Part shown: positions 50,640 to 58,512 of the stretch, piece after piece | How the letters are laid out: every line of letters starts with the position of its first letter | Numbering within the stretch: position 1 is the stretch's first letter | Notes under the pieces: model-generated | Database searches by the model: none | The model's input: the letters and a program-made list of their open reading frames with translations, nothing else | Told to the model about the DNA's origin: nothing | Made by a program: the position numbers and the translations under genes | Source: Bacteroidaceae bacterium | GTDB taxonomy: Bacteria > Bacteroidota > Bacteroidia > Bacteroidales > Bacteroidaceae | Reading direction: 5' to 3' | Assembly: GCA_017524545.1 (NCBI GenBank) | Contig: JAFXVN010000020.1 | Span: 43,733-107,732 of the forward strand | DNA: 64,000 bases

Positions 50640-52262
50640 ATGAGGCGACACATATTATATTTTATATATTCCATATTATTTATTGTCTCTGCTTGCAAGC
50701 CGAAGGCCGAGGTACCGAGCCAGTTCGCAGAGGCTGATGCAGAGGCTCAAATCTATCCTGACTACAAGGACATCGTGGTGCCTCCCAACATCGCTCCGCT
50801 CAACTTCATTGTGCACGACTCTGTTGCTACGGCATTCGTGGCACAGTTGCAGGGTGGGGGGCAGGAAGTCCTCGCCGCAGCATCCGAGGACGGCATCATA
50901 AAGATGGACACAACTGCCTGGCGGTCACTCTTGGATGCAAGCAAGGGTGGCGACATTGCTGTCAGCATCTATGCCAAGCGTCCCGATGGCTGGGTGCGTT
51001 TCAAACCGCATAGGATAAGTGTTGCCGAAGAGCCGATAGATGCCTTCCTCACTTACCGACTCATCGAGCCGGGCTACGAACTCTACCGACAGCTTGGCAT
51101 CTACCAGCGCAACCTGACGACCTTCGATGTGGCACCCGTCTATGAGAACAACCGCGAGTACGGAGACGGCGAGAACCATTGCATCAACTGCCACAACTAT
51201 CGCGCGAACAGCACGGAGAGCATGTTGTTCCATGTCCGTGCCAATCACGGCGGCACCATTATCGTGCAGGACGGCAAGGCACACAAGATACAGCTCAAGG
51301 ACAGCACCATCATCACCAGCGGTGTCTATCCCTCATGGCATCCGACGGAGAACCTCGTGGCCTTCTCTACCAACAAGACTGGCCAGGCTTTCCACCTCTA
51401 CTACCCTGAGAAGCTCGAGGTGATGGACGAGAAGAGCGACCTCCTTCTCTATGATGTCACGAAGAACGAGGTGAGCCACATCATCCGCACCACTGCCGAT
51501 TTGGAGACTTTCCCCTGTTGGGCTCCCGACGGACGCACCCTGTACTACTGCTCGTCTTACGTCAAGCCGCTTCTCGACCCGTCACTGCCCGACAGCACCG
51601 TCACCCAGCAGCTCCTTCTGAAGTTCGACAGCATCCGCTACAACCTGATGTCCATCCCCTTCGACCCCAAGACACGCAGCTTCGGAAAGCCACGCCTGGA
51701 AGTCGATGCCGCTATCGAGGGCAAGAGCATTTCCGTGCCTCGCGTCTCGCCCGATGGCCGATATGTCCTCTATACGAAGGGTGATTACGGACAGTTCCAC
51801 ATCTGGCACAAGTCGAGCGACCTCTGGGTCAAGGACCTCCAGACGGACAGTTGCTATGCCTTGGCCGAAGCCAACTCGCCCGATGTTGATAGCTTCCACT
51901 CCTGGAGCAGCAACAGCCGCTGGTTCGTGTTCAGCAGTCGCCGCATGGACAGCAACTACACACGCCCCTTCATTGCCTATTTCGACAAGCAAGGCCGTGC
52001 GCACAAGGCTTTCGTCATTCCGCAGGAAGACCCCGAATGGAATATCCTGCTCCTGAAGAGCTACAATGTGCCGGAACTGAGCCGCGATGCCGTCCGCATC
52101 TCCATGCAGGACCTTCGCCAATGCATCTACGAGACCGATGGCGAGAACGCCACCTACAAAGCCAACCCCACTGCTATCGTCAGGACAGACGGCACAACAG
52201 GAGCTTCGCCCAAAGCCAAAGTCGATGGAACATCGGGCGCAAGCCCCCAAAAGCCTGAATAA
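50640..52262 (+). CDS. PD40/TolB-like lipoprotein with a CxxCH motif
   Basis: A 540-residue lipoprotein (signal MRRHILYFIYSILFIVSAC, lipobox VSAC). The central and C-terminal parts have WD40-like PD40 strands: SWHPTENLVAFSTN, CWAPDGRTLYYCSS, SVPRVSPDGRYVLYTKG, SWSSNSRWFVFSSRR. Near residue 181 it carries HCINCHNYRA, a CxxCH motif of the c-type heme binding kind, followed by RANSTESMLFHVR. Only one CxxCH is present, so heme attachment is possible but unproven. Sits between DUF6057 and GH30 genes in one plus-strand operon; 2 nt before the GH30 start. Confidence 0.78.
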   Translation: MRRHILYFIYSILFIVSACKPKAEVPSQFAEADAEAQIYPDYKDIVVPPNIAPLNFIVHDSVATAFVAQLQGGGQEVLAAASEDGIIKMDTTAWRSLLDASKGGDIAVSIYAKRPDGWVRFKPHRISVAEEPIDAFLTYRLIEPGYELYRQLGIYQRNLTTFDVAPVYENNREYGDGENHCINCHNYRANSTESMLFHVRANHGGTIIVQDGKAHKIQLKDSTIITSGVYPSWHPTENLVAFSTNKTGQAFHLYYPEKLEVMDEKSDLLLYDVTKNEVSHIIRTTADLETFPCWAPDGRTLYYCSSYVKPLLDPSLPDSTVTQQLLLKFDSIRYNLMSIPFDPKTRSFGKPRLEVDAAIEGKSISVPRVSPDGRYVLYTKGDYGQFHIWHKSSDLWVKDLQTDSCYALAEANSPDVDSFHSWSSNSRWFVFSSRRMDSNYTRPFIAYFDKQGRAHKAFVIPQEDPEWNILLLKSYNVPELSRDAVRISMQDLRQCIYETDGENATYKANPTAIVRTDGTTGASPKAKVDGTSGASPQKPE

Positions 52263-52264
52263 GT

Positions 52265-54589
52265 ATGTCACACCGCATCCTATTCTCTATTCTCTATTCC
52301 CTAATCTCTATTCCTCTGTTTTCCGAGCAGGTGCGTATCTACACGACGACTGCCGACGGGAATAAGCAGTTGGAATATACGACAGCCCAAAGCTCGCGCA
52401 CGAAGCTTTCCCGCCACATCACGCTCCAGCCGAGCACGGCCTATCAGGAGATGGACGGCTTCGGCTATGCCATCACCTATAGCGCCTGCTACAACCTCTT
52501 GCAGATGGCTCCTGCCGACCGACGGGCTTTCCTGACGCGCACCTATTCCCGCACAGAGGGCTATGGCGTCAGCTATGCCCGCATCAGCATCGGTTGCTCG
52601 GACTTCTCCAGCACCGAGTACTCGCTTTGCGACACGCCGGGGCTGGAGCACTTCCGCCTCTACACGGACGAGACAAAGTTCGTCATCCCCATCCTCAAGG
52701 AGATACTTGCCATCAATCCCGACCTGAAGATTATGGCTGCGCCCTGGACTTGTCCCAAGTGGATGAAGGTGAAGAGCCTTTCCAATCCCGTGGGCTACGA
52801 TTCATGGACAGCTGGTTCGCTCAATCCTGCATACTACGAGGACTATGCTCAGTACTTCGTGCGCTTCGTGCAGGCATTTGCAGCCGAGGGCATCCCCATC
52901 TATGCCGTCACGCCGCAGAACGAACCGCTCAACAAAGGCAACTGTGCCAGCCTCTACATGCCCTGGGCAGAGGAAGCCGCCTTTGTCAATAAGCTTGCTC
53001 CAGCATTCGCTCATGCAGGCATCACAACGAAGATATATTGCTTCGACCATAACTACAACTACGACAACATAGCCGACCAAGAGGACTATCCCATCAACTT
53101 CTACAATGCCCTCGACCCCAACATGGACGGGCGCGAGCTGGTGGTCGGCTCTGCCTGGCACGACTACGGAGGCAACGTCACGGAGCTGGACGACATCAAC
53201 CAGAAAGCACCCGACAGGGAAGTCATCTTCACGGAAACCAGCATCGGCACTTGGAACGACGGTCGCAACCTCTCGTCCCGACTGCTTGCCGACATGAAGA
53301 ACCTCGTCTATAATACGGTGACGCGCAGGAGCAAGGCTGTGATGGTGTGGAACTTCATGCTCGACCTCAACATGGGACCCAATCTCGACGGCGGATGCCA
53401 GACCTGCTACGGGGCGGTCGATATAGACCAGAACGACTACCACACGCTGCATTACAATTCCCACTATTTCGTGATGGCGCACGCCAGCCTTGCCGCCCGG
53501 CCGGGAGCCAAGCGCATAGCAGCTACTCAGAGCAACCTCCCATCGGACATCAGCTATGTGGCATTCCAGAATCCCGATGGCAGCTATGGCGCAGTCGTCT
53601 TCAACCAGGGTAGCTCCAGTATCCAGGTGTCAATGGCTGTCACCACTGCGGCCGTCGCCCGCTTCACGTTGCCCGCAAAGGGCATCGTCACGGTAGTCCT
53701 TGGCGGAGCGGAAGAGAAGGACGTGCGGCTTGGCACAGGCACCATCAGTCCTACCAAGCAGCTCGGTCGCTATAAGGGCACTATCGAAGTGAAACAATTG
53801 GAGTGCCTTGCACAGAATTTCATCGACAATCCGGAGCAGTGGCACATTGCTCCGGATTTCTTTTGGTATGATGCCCAGAGCCAGGTGCTCACCTTCCTGC
53901 CCATCGATGGCATGTATGAAGTGGAGATAGACAAGGCGGCACGCATCCTCTTGGCACTCCCCAAAAATGGGAGCGGGGAGGGGGCTGCCATTTATGTCAG
54001 CGGTCCGGCCAACAGTGTCGGTCGCGTCTTCTACTATCCCGGCACAGAAACGCTTGCCGAGAATGCCATTCCAATGGCCGAGGTGGAGGAGGGCTTGTTC
54101 GAATGCAGCTTTACTGTCGGCAAGCAGCTGAACGACGATGCCGTTGATTTTGCCTTCTACCTTGGGGACGACCTCTCGGAGATGTTTTCGGGCAAGACGA
54201 CTGCCGACCGCTACCTTGTCTATGACCAGACCAAGGGCAGCAGCCTATTTGCCTTTGGCAAAGGCGTTTCTGGCCATGCCGATGGTCATATCTACAAGCG
54301 CCTGTCAAGCCGTCACCTCAAGGAGGACAGCCGTTGGACAGCCGTCGTGGACATCCGAGGCGGCCTTCAGGGAGGGGCGGTCTATATCAAAGAGGCGGAA
54401 TCCATTCCCACAAGCCTCACCCCAGCCATCTGCGAAGCAGAGGGGGAGGAAACGGTAAATGGGAAATGGCTGAATGGTAAATGCTATGACCTCAGCGGCC
54501 GCCAAATGGTAAATGGCAAACGCTTGAATGACAAGTCTGTCTATATTATCAAAAACTCAAATAAAACATATAAAGTCTTAAAACAATGA
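52265..54589 (+). CDS. Secreted GH30 family glycoside hydrolase
   Basis: A 774-residue enzyme. Signal peptide encoded by a TTCTCTATTCTCTATTCC word repeat. GH30 (glucosylceramidase/beta-1,6-glucanase-like) catalytic barrel: QEMDGFGYAITYSACYNLL, MAAPWTCPKWMKV, acid/base Glu in VTPQNEPLNKGN (about 219), nucleophile Glu in VIFTETSIGTWNDG (about 324), then the beta-side domain. From about 480 a second beta-sandwich module follows. Odd: residues around 565 (LPKNGSGEGAA) are encoded by a palindromic element (53958-53990), and the segment before the C-terminal tail (VNGKWLNGKCYDLSGRQMVN then GKRLND) is encoded by GGTAAATGG word repeats. Ends in the same tail type as the GH128-like and M60 proteins. 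Overlaps the next gene by 4 bp. Confidence 0.88.
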   Translation: MSHRILFSILYSLISIPLFSEQVRIYTTTADGNKQLEYTTAQSSRTKLSRHITLQPSTAYQEMDGFGYAITYSACYNLLQMAPADRRAFLTRTYSRTEGYGVSYARISIGCSDFSSTEYSLCDTPGLEHFRLYTDETKFVIPILKEILAINPDLKIMAAPWTCPKWMKVKSLSNPVGYDSWTAGSLNPAYYEDYAQYFVRFVQAFAAEGIPIYAVTPQNEPLNKGNCASLYMPWAEEAAFVNKLAPAFAHAGITTKIYCFDHNYNYDNIADQEDYPINFYNALDPNMDGRELVVGSAWHDYGGNVTELDDINQKAPDREVIFTETSIGTWNDGRNLSSRLLADMKNLVYNTVTRRSKAVMVWNFMLDLNMGPNLDGGCQTCYGAVDIDQNDYHTLHYNSHYFVMAHASLAARPGAKRIAATQSNLPSDISYVAFQNPDGSYGAVVFNQGSSSIQVSMAVTTAAVARFTLPAKGIVTVVLGGAEEKDVRLGTGTISPTKQLGRYKGTIEVKQLECLAQNFIDNPEQWHIAPDFFWYDAQSQVLTFLPIDGMYEVEIDKAARILLALPKNGSGEGAAIYVSGPANSVGRVFYYPGTETLAENAIPMAEVEEGLFECSFTVGKQLNDDAVDFAFYLGDDLSEMFSGKTTADRYLVYDQTKGSSLFAFGKGVSGHADGHIYKRLSSRHLKEDSRWTAVVDIRGGLQGGAVYIKEAESIPTSLTPAICEAEGEETVNGKWLNGKCYDLSGRQMVNGKRLNDKSVYIIKNSNKTYKVLKQ

Positions 54590-56991
54590 AAACAAGAAGT
54601 ATTATCGCAGCTCTGCTTCTATTGGTTGCAGGCTTGCAGACCTCGTGGGCACAGGAACGAGGCATGAAAGTGTGGCGTAATGGCTCTTTCAAGGGGTATG
54701 TCGTTAGCCGAATCGATAGTATCCAGTTTGTGAATCTTGCAGCAGGCGTGGATCTTTCTCAGAACGAGTTGACTATGGAGATTGGCGACAGCGTGCTGTT
54801 GACGGCAACTGTTTTTCCAGATAATGCCAGCAATGAAGTCAGGTGGAGTAGCAGCAATCCTGACGTTGCTTCTGTTAGCAGCTATGGTATGGTGACGGCT
54901 ATCAGTTCAGGATACAGTACGATTATCTGTCATGTGATAGATGGTGTGGATGTGGAAGCTGAGTGTTTGGTGAAGGTGGGCAATACGGATGGAATTCCTG
55001 TCACATGTGCCGAGGCGCTTGAGTTGGCTACCGCATTAGAAGACTATGCAACATCAGTAGATTTTTATTCCGTTACGGGCTACATTACCGAGGTCGTCAA
55101 CAGCGTCAGCAGGAATCAGCAGACCTTCTGGATGGCCGACACCAAGGACGGCGGCAGGGTGTTCGAGGCTTACTGGGCAAACCTGCCCGAAGGCGTGGCA
55201 GAGTTCAAAGCCGGCATGAAGGTGACGATTTATGGGAAGCTCTATAAATGGGTAAGTAGTGATGGTAGTAGTGTAACTCCCGAAATAAAGAATGCCGATG
55301 TTGTTATCCTTGAAGATGGTGGCGAACAGGGCGGCATCCAGCATGTCTCGATTGCAGAGTTTTTGGCAAAGGCAGACGCTAACACCACATACGAGCTGAC
55401 GGGAACGGTCAAGAACATCTCCAATACCACCTTTGGCAACTTCGACCTTGTCGAGGGTGATGCCAGCATCTATATCTATGGATTGCTGGATCTTGAAGGA
55501 AACAAGAGGAACTTCGCAAGCCTTGGCATTGCAGAAGGCGATAAAGTGACCCTGACTGGCAAGTATACGGTTTATAATGAAAAGCCTGAGATTGTAGATG
55601 CACAATTTGTTAGCGTAGAGAAAGGTGGCAGTGACGTTGACCCGGTCATAGAGCCTGTTACAGACCTCGTTAATGGTGGCTTCGAGAGCTGGATAAGCGA
55701 CTCAATTCCTACGGGCTGGCAGTCTGCAAGCACAGCCAGCAGTGCCGTGCTGAGAAAGAGCACAGACGCGCATAGTGGCACATACGCTTGTCTGGTTACA
55801 ACTGGCGGCACGCAAAACAAACGCCTCGCCACTCAGGAGATTACACTCGAGGCAGGCTCCTATACCTTCTCCTTCTATGCAAAATCCACTACAGCTGAAG
55901 TCTGCCAGACACGCGCCGGCTATGTGCCTGTGATTGATGGTGCTGTTGATATTTACAAATACGGCAGCTATGTGGATATAAACAACTCCGAGTGGACGCT
56001 TGTCACATACGACTTCGAGCTGACAGAGAAGACTACGCTCTGCCTTCTCGTCATGAACCCCAAGAACAGCAGCTACTCCGTCTCGCAGGACTTCCTTGTC
56101 GATGATGCATCCCTGACAGGCGTATCAGGCGGCGGTGGTGATACGCCGATAGGTGGAACAATCACTTGCGCACAGGCAGTTGAGTTGGTCAATGCCCTGG
56201 CTGATGGCGCAACTTCGGAAGAGACTTATACCATTGCCGGTTATATCACGGAGGTTGTCAGCAGCGTCAGCAGAAACCAACAGATTTTCTGGATGGCTGA
56301 CACGAAGGATGGCGGCAGGGTCTTCGAGGCTTATTGGGCAAACCTGCCCGAAGGCGTGGCCGAGTTCACAGTCGGCATGAAGGTGACAATCACAGGCCAG
56401 CTGATGAAGTATGTCAAGAATGAAGTGGTGACACCAGAGATAAAGAATGCCATCGTAGTTGTTCTTGAAGAAGGCGAAGGCGGTGGCGGCCAAGGCGGAA
56501 ATGAAGGAGGTGGTGATACGCCTTCGGACCTCGTTAATGGTGGCTTCGAGAGCTGGGTGAGTGACTCAATTCCTACGGGCTGGCAGTCAGCAAGCACAGC
56601 CAGCAGTGCCGTGCTGAGAAAGAGCACGGACGCGCATAGCGGCACATACGCTTGTCTGGTTACAACTGGTGGCACGCAAAACAAACGCCTTGCCACTCAG
56701 GAGATTACCCTCGAAGCAGGCTCCTACACCTTCTCCTTCTATGCAAAATCCACTACAGCCGATGTCTGCCAGACACGCGCCGGCTATGTGCCTGTGATTG
56801 ATGGTGCTGTTGATATTTACAAATACGGCAGCTATGTGGATATCAACAACTCCGAGTGGACGCTTGTCACATACGACTTCGAGCTGACAGAGAAGACTAC
56901 GCTCTGCCTTCTCGTCATGAACCCCAAGAACAGCAGCTACTCTGTCTCACAGGACATCCTCGTCGATGATGCTGCACTGGTAAAGAAATAA
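54586..56991 (+). CDS. Secreted Ig-like / carbohydrate-binding protein with duplicated modules
   Basis: An 801-residue protein, signal peptide MKTRSIIAALLLLVAGLQTS. Order: Big_2 Ig-like domain (about 50-130: VDLSQNELTMEIGDSVLLTA, RWSSSNPDVASV); DUF6359-like OB module (about 140-225: TGYITEVVNSVSRNQQTFWM); a second OB-like module (about 245-350); CBM-like jelly roll 1 (about 358-510: LVNGGFESWISDSIPTGWQS); DUF6359 module 2 (about 525-620); CBM-like module 2 (about 645-801). The two CBM copies (about 55664-56116 and 56529-56981) are almost identical in DNA. Coupled to GH30 by ATGA overlap; probably binds the glycan attacked by GH30. No C-terminal sorting tail. Confidence 0.82.
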   Translation: MKTRSIIAALLLLVAGLQTSWAQERGMKVWRNGSFKGYVVSRIDSIQFVNLAAGVDLSQNELTMEIGDSVLLTATVFPDNASNEVRWSSSNPDVASVSSYGMVTAISSGYSTIICHVIDGVDVEAECLVKVGNTDGIPVTCAEALELATALEDYATSVDFYSVTGYITEVVNSVSRNQQTFWMADTKDGGRVFEAYWANLPEGVAEFKAGMKVTIYGKLYKWVSSDGSSVTPEIKNADVVILEDGGEQGGIQHVSIAEFLAKADANTTYELTGTVKNISNTTFGNFDLVEGDASIYIYGLLDLEGNKRNFASLGIAEGDKVTLTGKYTVYNEKPEIVDAQFVSVEKGGSDVDPVIEPVTDLVNGGFESWISDSIPTGWQSASTASSAVLRKSTDAHSGTYACLVTTGGTQNKRLATQEITLEAGSYTFSFYAKSTTAEVCQTRAGYVPVIDGAVDIYKYGSYVDINNSEWTLVTYDFELTEKTTLCLLVMNPKNSSYSVSQDFLVDDASLTGVSGGGGDTPIGGTITCAQAVELVNALADGATSEETYTIAGYITEVVSSVSRNQQIFWMADTKDGGRVFEAYWANLPEGVAEFTVGMKVTITGQLMKYVKNEVVTPEIKNAIVVVLEEGEGGGGQGGNEGGGDTPSDLVNGGFESWVSDSIPTGWQSASTASSAVLRKSTDAHSGTYACLVTTGGTQNKRLATQEITLEAGSYTFSFYAKSTTADVCQTRAGYVPVIDGAVDIYKYGSYVDINNSEWTLVTYDFELTEKTTLCLLVMNPKNSSYSVSQDILVDDAALVKK

Positions 56992-57013
56992 CCCCAATTC
57001 CTCTTGGAAGAAG

Positions 57014-57146
57014 GAGTGCCATAATACAATTATTATTATAAAACAACGGATTACACGGATTATACGGATTTGAAATTTGTCGATAATCAATCGATAAGGA
57101 TATCCGTATAATCCGTGTAATCCGTTGTTGTTCATTCTGACACGGT
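57014..57146. repeat. ACGGATT hairpin, copy D
   Basis: AACAACGGATTACACGGATT then ATACGGATT (57042-57070) pairs with the inverse ATATCCGTATAATCCGTGTA then ATCCGTTGTT (57100-57130). Flanked by GTGCCATAATA on the left and CTGACACGGTC on the right, a degenerate terminal inverted repeat. It lies between convergent genes, 23 nt after the upstream stop. Confidence 0.82.
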
Positions 57147-57192
57147 CTCCCTTGTGACGAATTTTAGTGCACTTTTATTAGCAGAATATCGC

Positions 57193-57831
57193 CTACAAGT
57201 AGTAGTTGTTCCGTTTCTCCGAGCCGATGGTTGTGGCTGGGCCGTGGCCGGGCAGGACGACGGTCTCGTCGGGTAGGCGGAACAGCTTGTTCCTGATGCT
57301 GTCTAACTCCGCTTCAAAGTTGCCGCCGGGCAGGTCGGTGCGACCAATACTCTGCATGAACAGCGTGTCGCCGCTCAAGAGAAGCCCTGCGTCGGGGATA
57401 TAGAACGAAGCGGAACCTGTGGTGTGGCCGGGGGTGTGGATGAGGCGGATGACGGTCGTGCCAAGGCGGAGTTCGGCTCCGTCGCGGAGAAGCTGCTCTA
57501 TGGGGGGCATCTTTCCGCCGAGGGTCAGCCCGAACTGCGCTGCCATCTTCGGCATCTGACGGTAGGTCTCTTCGTCATCGACATGAAAGATGGGCTTGAG
57601 TCCGTAAGTGCGGTGTATGAAGGGCAGCCCGTAGGTGTGGTCGAAGTGTGCGTGCGTCTGCAAGGCGTACTTCATCTTCAGACCGTGGGCAGCGATGCTG
57701 CCTTCCAGCATCTGCTCCTCCTGCCTGTTCCACATGCCGGGGTCCACGATGGCAGCCTCGAGCGTTGTCTCGTCCCAAAGCAGGTAGGTGTTCTCCTGCA
57801 CGGGGTTGAAGGTATAAGTTTGATATTTCAT
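57193..57831 (-). CDS. MBL-fold hydrolase, glyoxalase II-like
   Basis: A 212-residue metallo-beta-lactamase-fold enzyme. Metal ligands: LQTHAHFDHTYGLP (HxHxDH), HTPGHTTGSASFY, LSGDTLFMQSIGRTDLPGG and VLPGHGPATTIGSEK. The short form with the SIGRTDLPGG motif is the YcbL-like glyoxalase II / persulfide dioxygenase relative. The start at 57831 (MKYQTYTF) is preferred; a frame from 57846 starts inside a GGTAAATGATTAAATGG word repeat. Confidence 0.88.
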   Translation of the reverse strand: MKYQTYTFNPVQENTYLLWDETTLEAAIVDPGMWNRQEEQMLEGSIAAHGLKMKYALQTHAHFDHTYGLPFIHRTYGLKPIFHVDDEETYRQMPKMAAQFGLTLGGKMPPIEQLLRDGAELRLGTTVIRLIHTPGHTTGSASFYIPDAGLLLSGDTLFMQSIGRTDLPGGNFEAELDSIRNKLFRLPDETVVLPGHGPATTIGSEKRNNYYL

Positions 57832-57882
57832 CTTGTCATTTACCATTTAATCATTTACCATTTACTATTTGTCTGTTGTCCT

Positions 57883-58509
57883 TTAGATGGGCAGATAGAC
57901 CAGTTTCTTTGTCTGGAAGAACTCTTCCTTGAAGTATTCGCTTAATGATGTAATTTGAGCGGCTTTGCCAAAGGGCTTTGCTTCGCTTTCCAACTCACCG
58001 CCTTTGAGACAAATGAGGCCGTTCGGTAAGGCGTTGATTTGTTCCTTGCAGATGTTCTTGCGGGCTATCTTCACAAGGTCTGGCAGGGGCATGACGGCTC
58101 GCGACACCACGAAATGGAACTTCTGCTTCACCTCCTCGGCACGGCACCACTGCGTCGTGACGTTCTCTAATCCGATTGCTTTGCTGACCTCCTCGCAGAC
58201 GAGAATCTTCTTCTTCGTGGAATCGACGAGGTGGAACTTCGCTTCGGGGAACATGATGGCAAGGGGAATGCCCGGGAAGCCGCCGCCTGTGCCAAGATCC
58301 ATGATGCTGGTGCCGGGCTTGAAGCGGATAAACTCGGCAATGGCAAGGGAGTGGAGGACATGGTGCTCGTAGAGGTTGTCGATGTCCTTGCGCGAAATGA
58401 CGTTTATCTTGCTGTTCCAGTCGCGATAGAGTGCATCGAGTGCCGCGAACTGCTCCTGCTGCCTGGCGGTCAGGGAGGGGAAGTAGTTAGTTATGAGTTC
58501 ATAGTCCAT
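57883..58509 (-). CDS. rsmG: 16S rRNA (guanine527-N7)-methyltransferase
   Basis: A 208-residue SAM-dependent methyltransferase of the GidB family that modifies G527 of 16S rRNA. Motifs: EHHVLHSLAIAEFI, SIMDLGTGGGFPGIPLAIMF (motif I), AKFHLVDSTKKKILVCEEVS, and VSRAVMPLPDLVKIARK. It lies 3 nt downstream of the NhaC gene, with a palindromic element spanning the junction. A GGTAAATG word repeat separates it from the following MBL gene. Confidence 0.93.
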   Translation of the reverse strand: MDYELITNYFPSLTARQQEQFAALDALYRDWNSKINVISRKDIDNLYEHHVLHSLAIAEFIRFKPGTSIMDLGTGGGFPGIPLAIMFPEAKFHLVDSTKKKILVCEEVSKAIGLENVTTQWCRAEEVKQKFHFVVSRAVMPLPDLVKIARKNICKEQINALPNGLICLKGGELESEAKPFGKAAQITSLSEYFKEEFFQTKKLVYLPI

Positions 58510-58512
58510 AGT

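Noticed and set aside
50012-50698. 228-codon minus-strand frame over the DUF6057 end
   Set aside because: Antisense shadow; conflicts with the plus-strand operon and has no recognisable domain.
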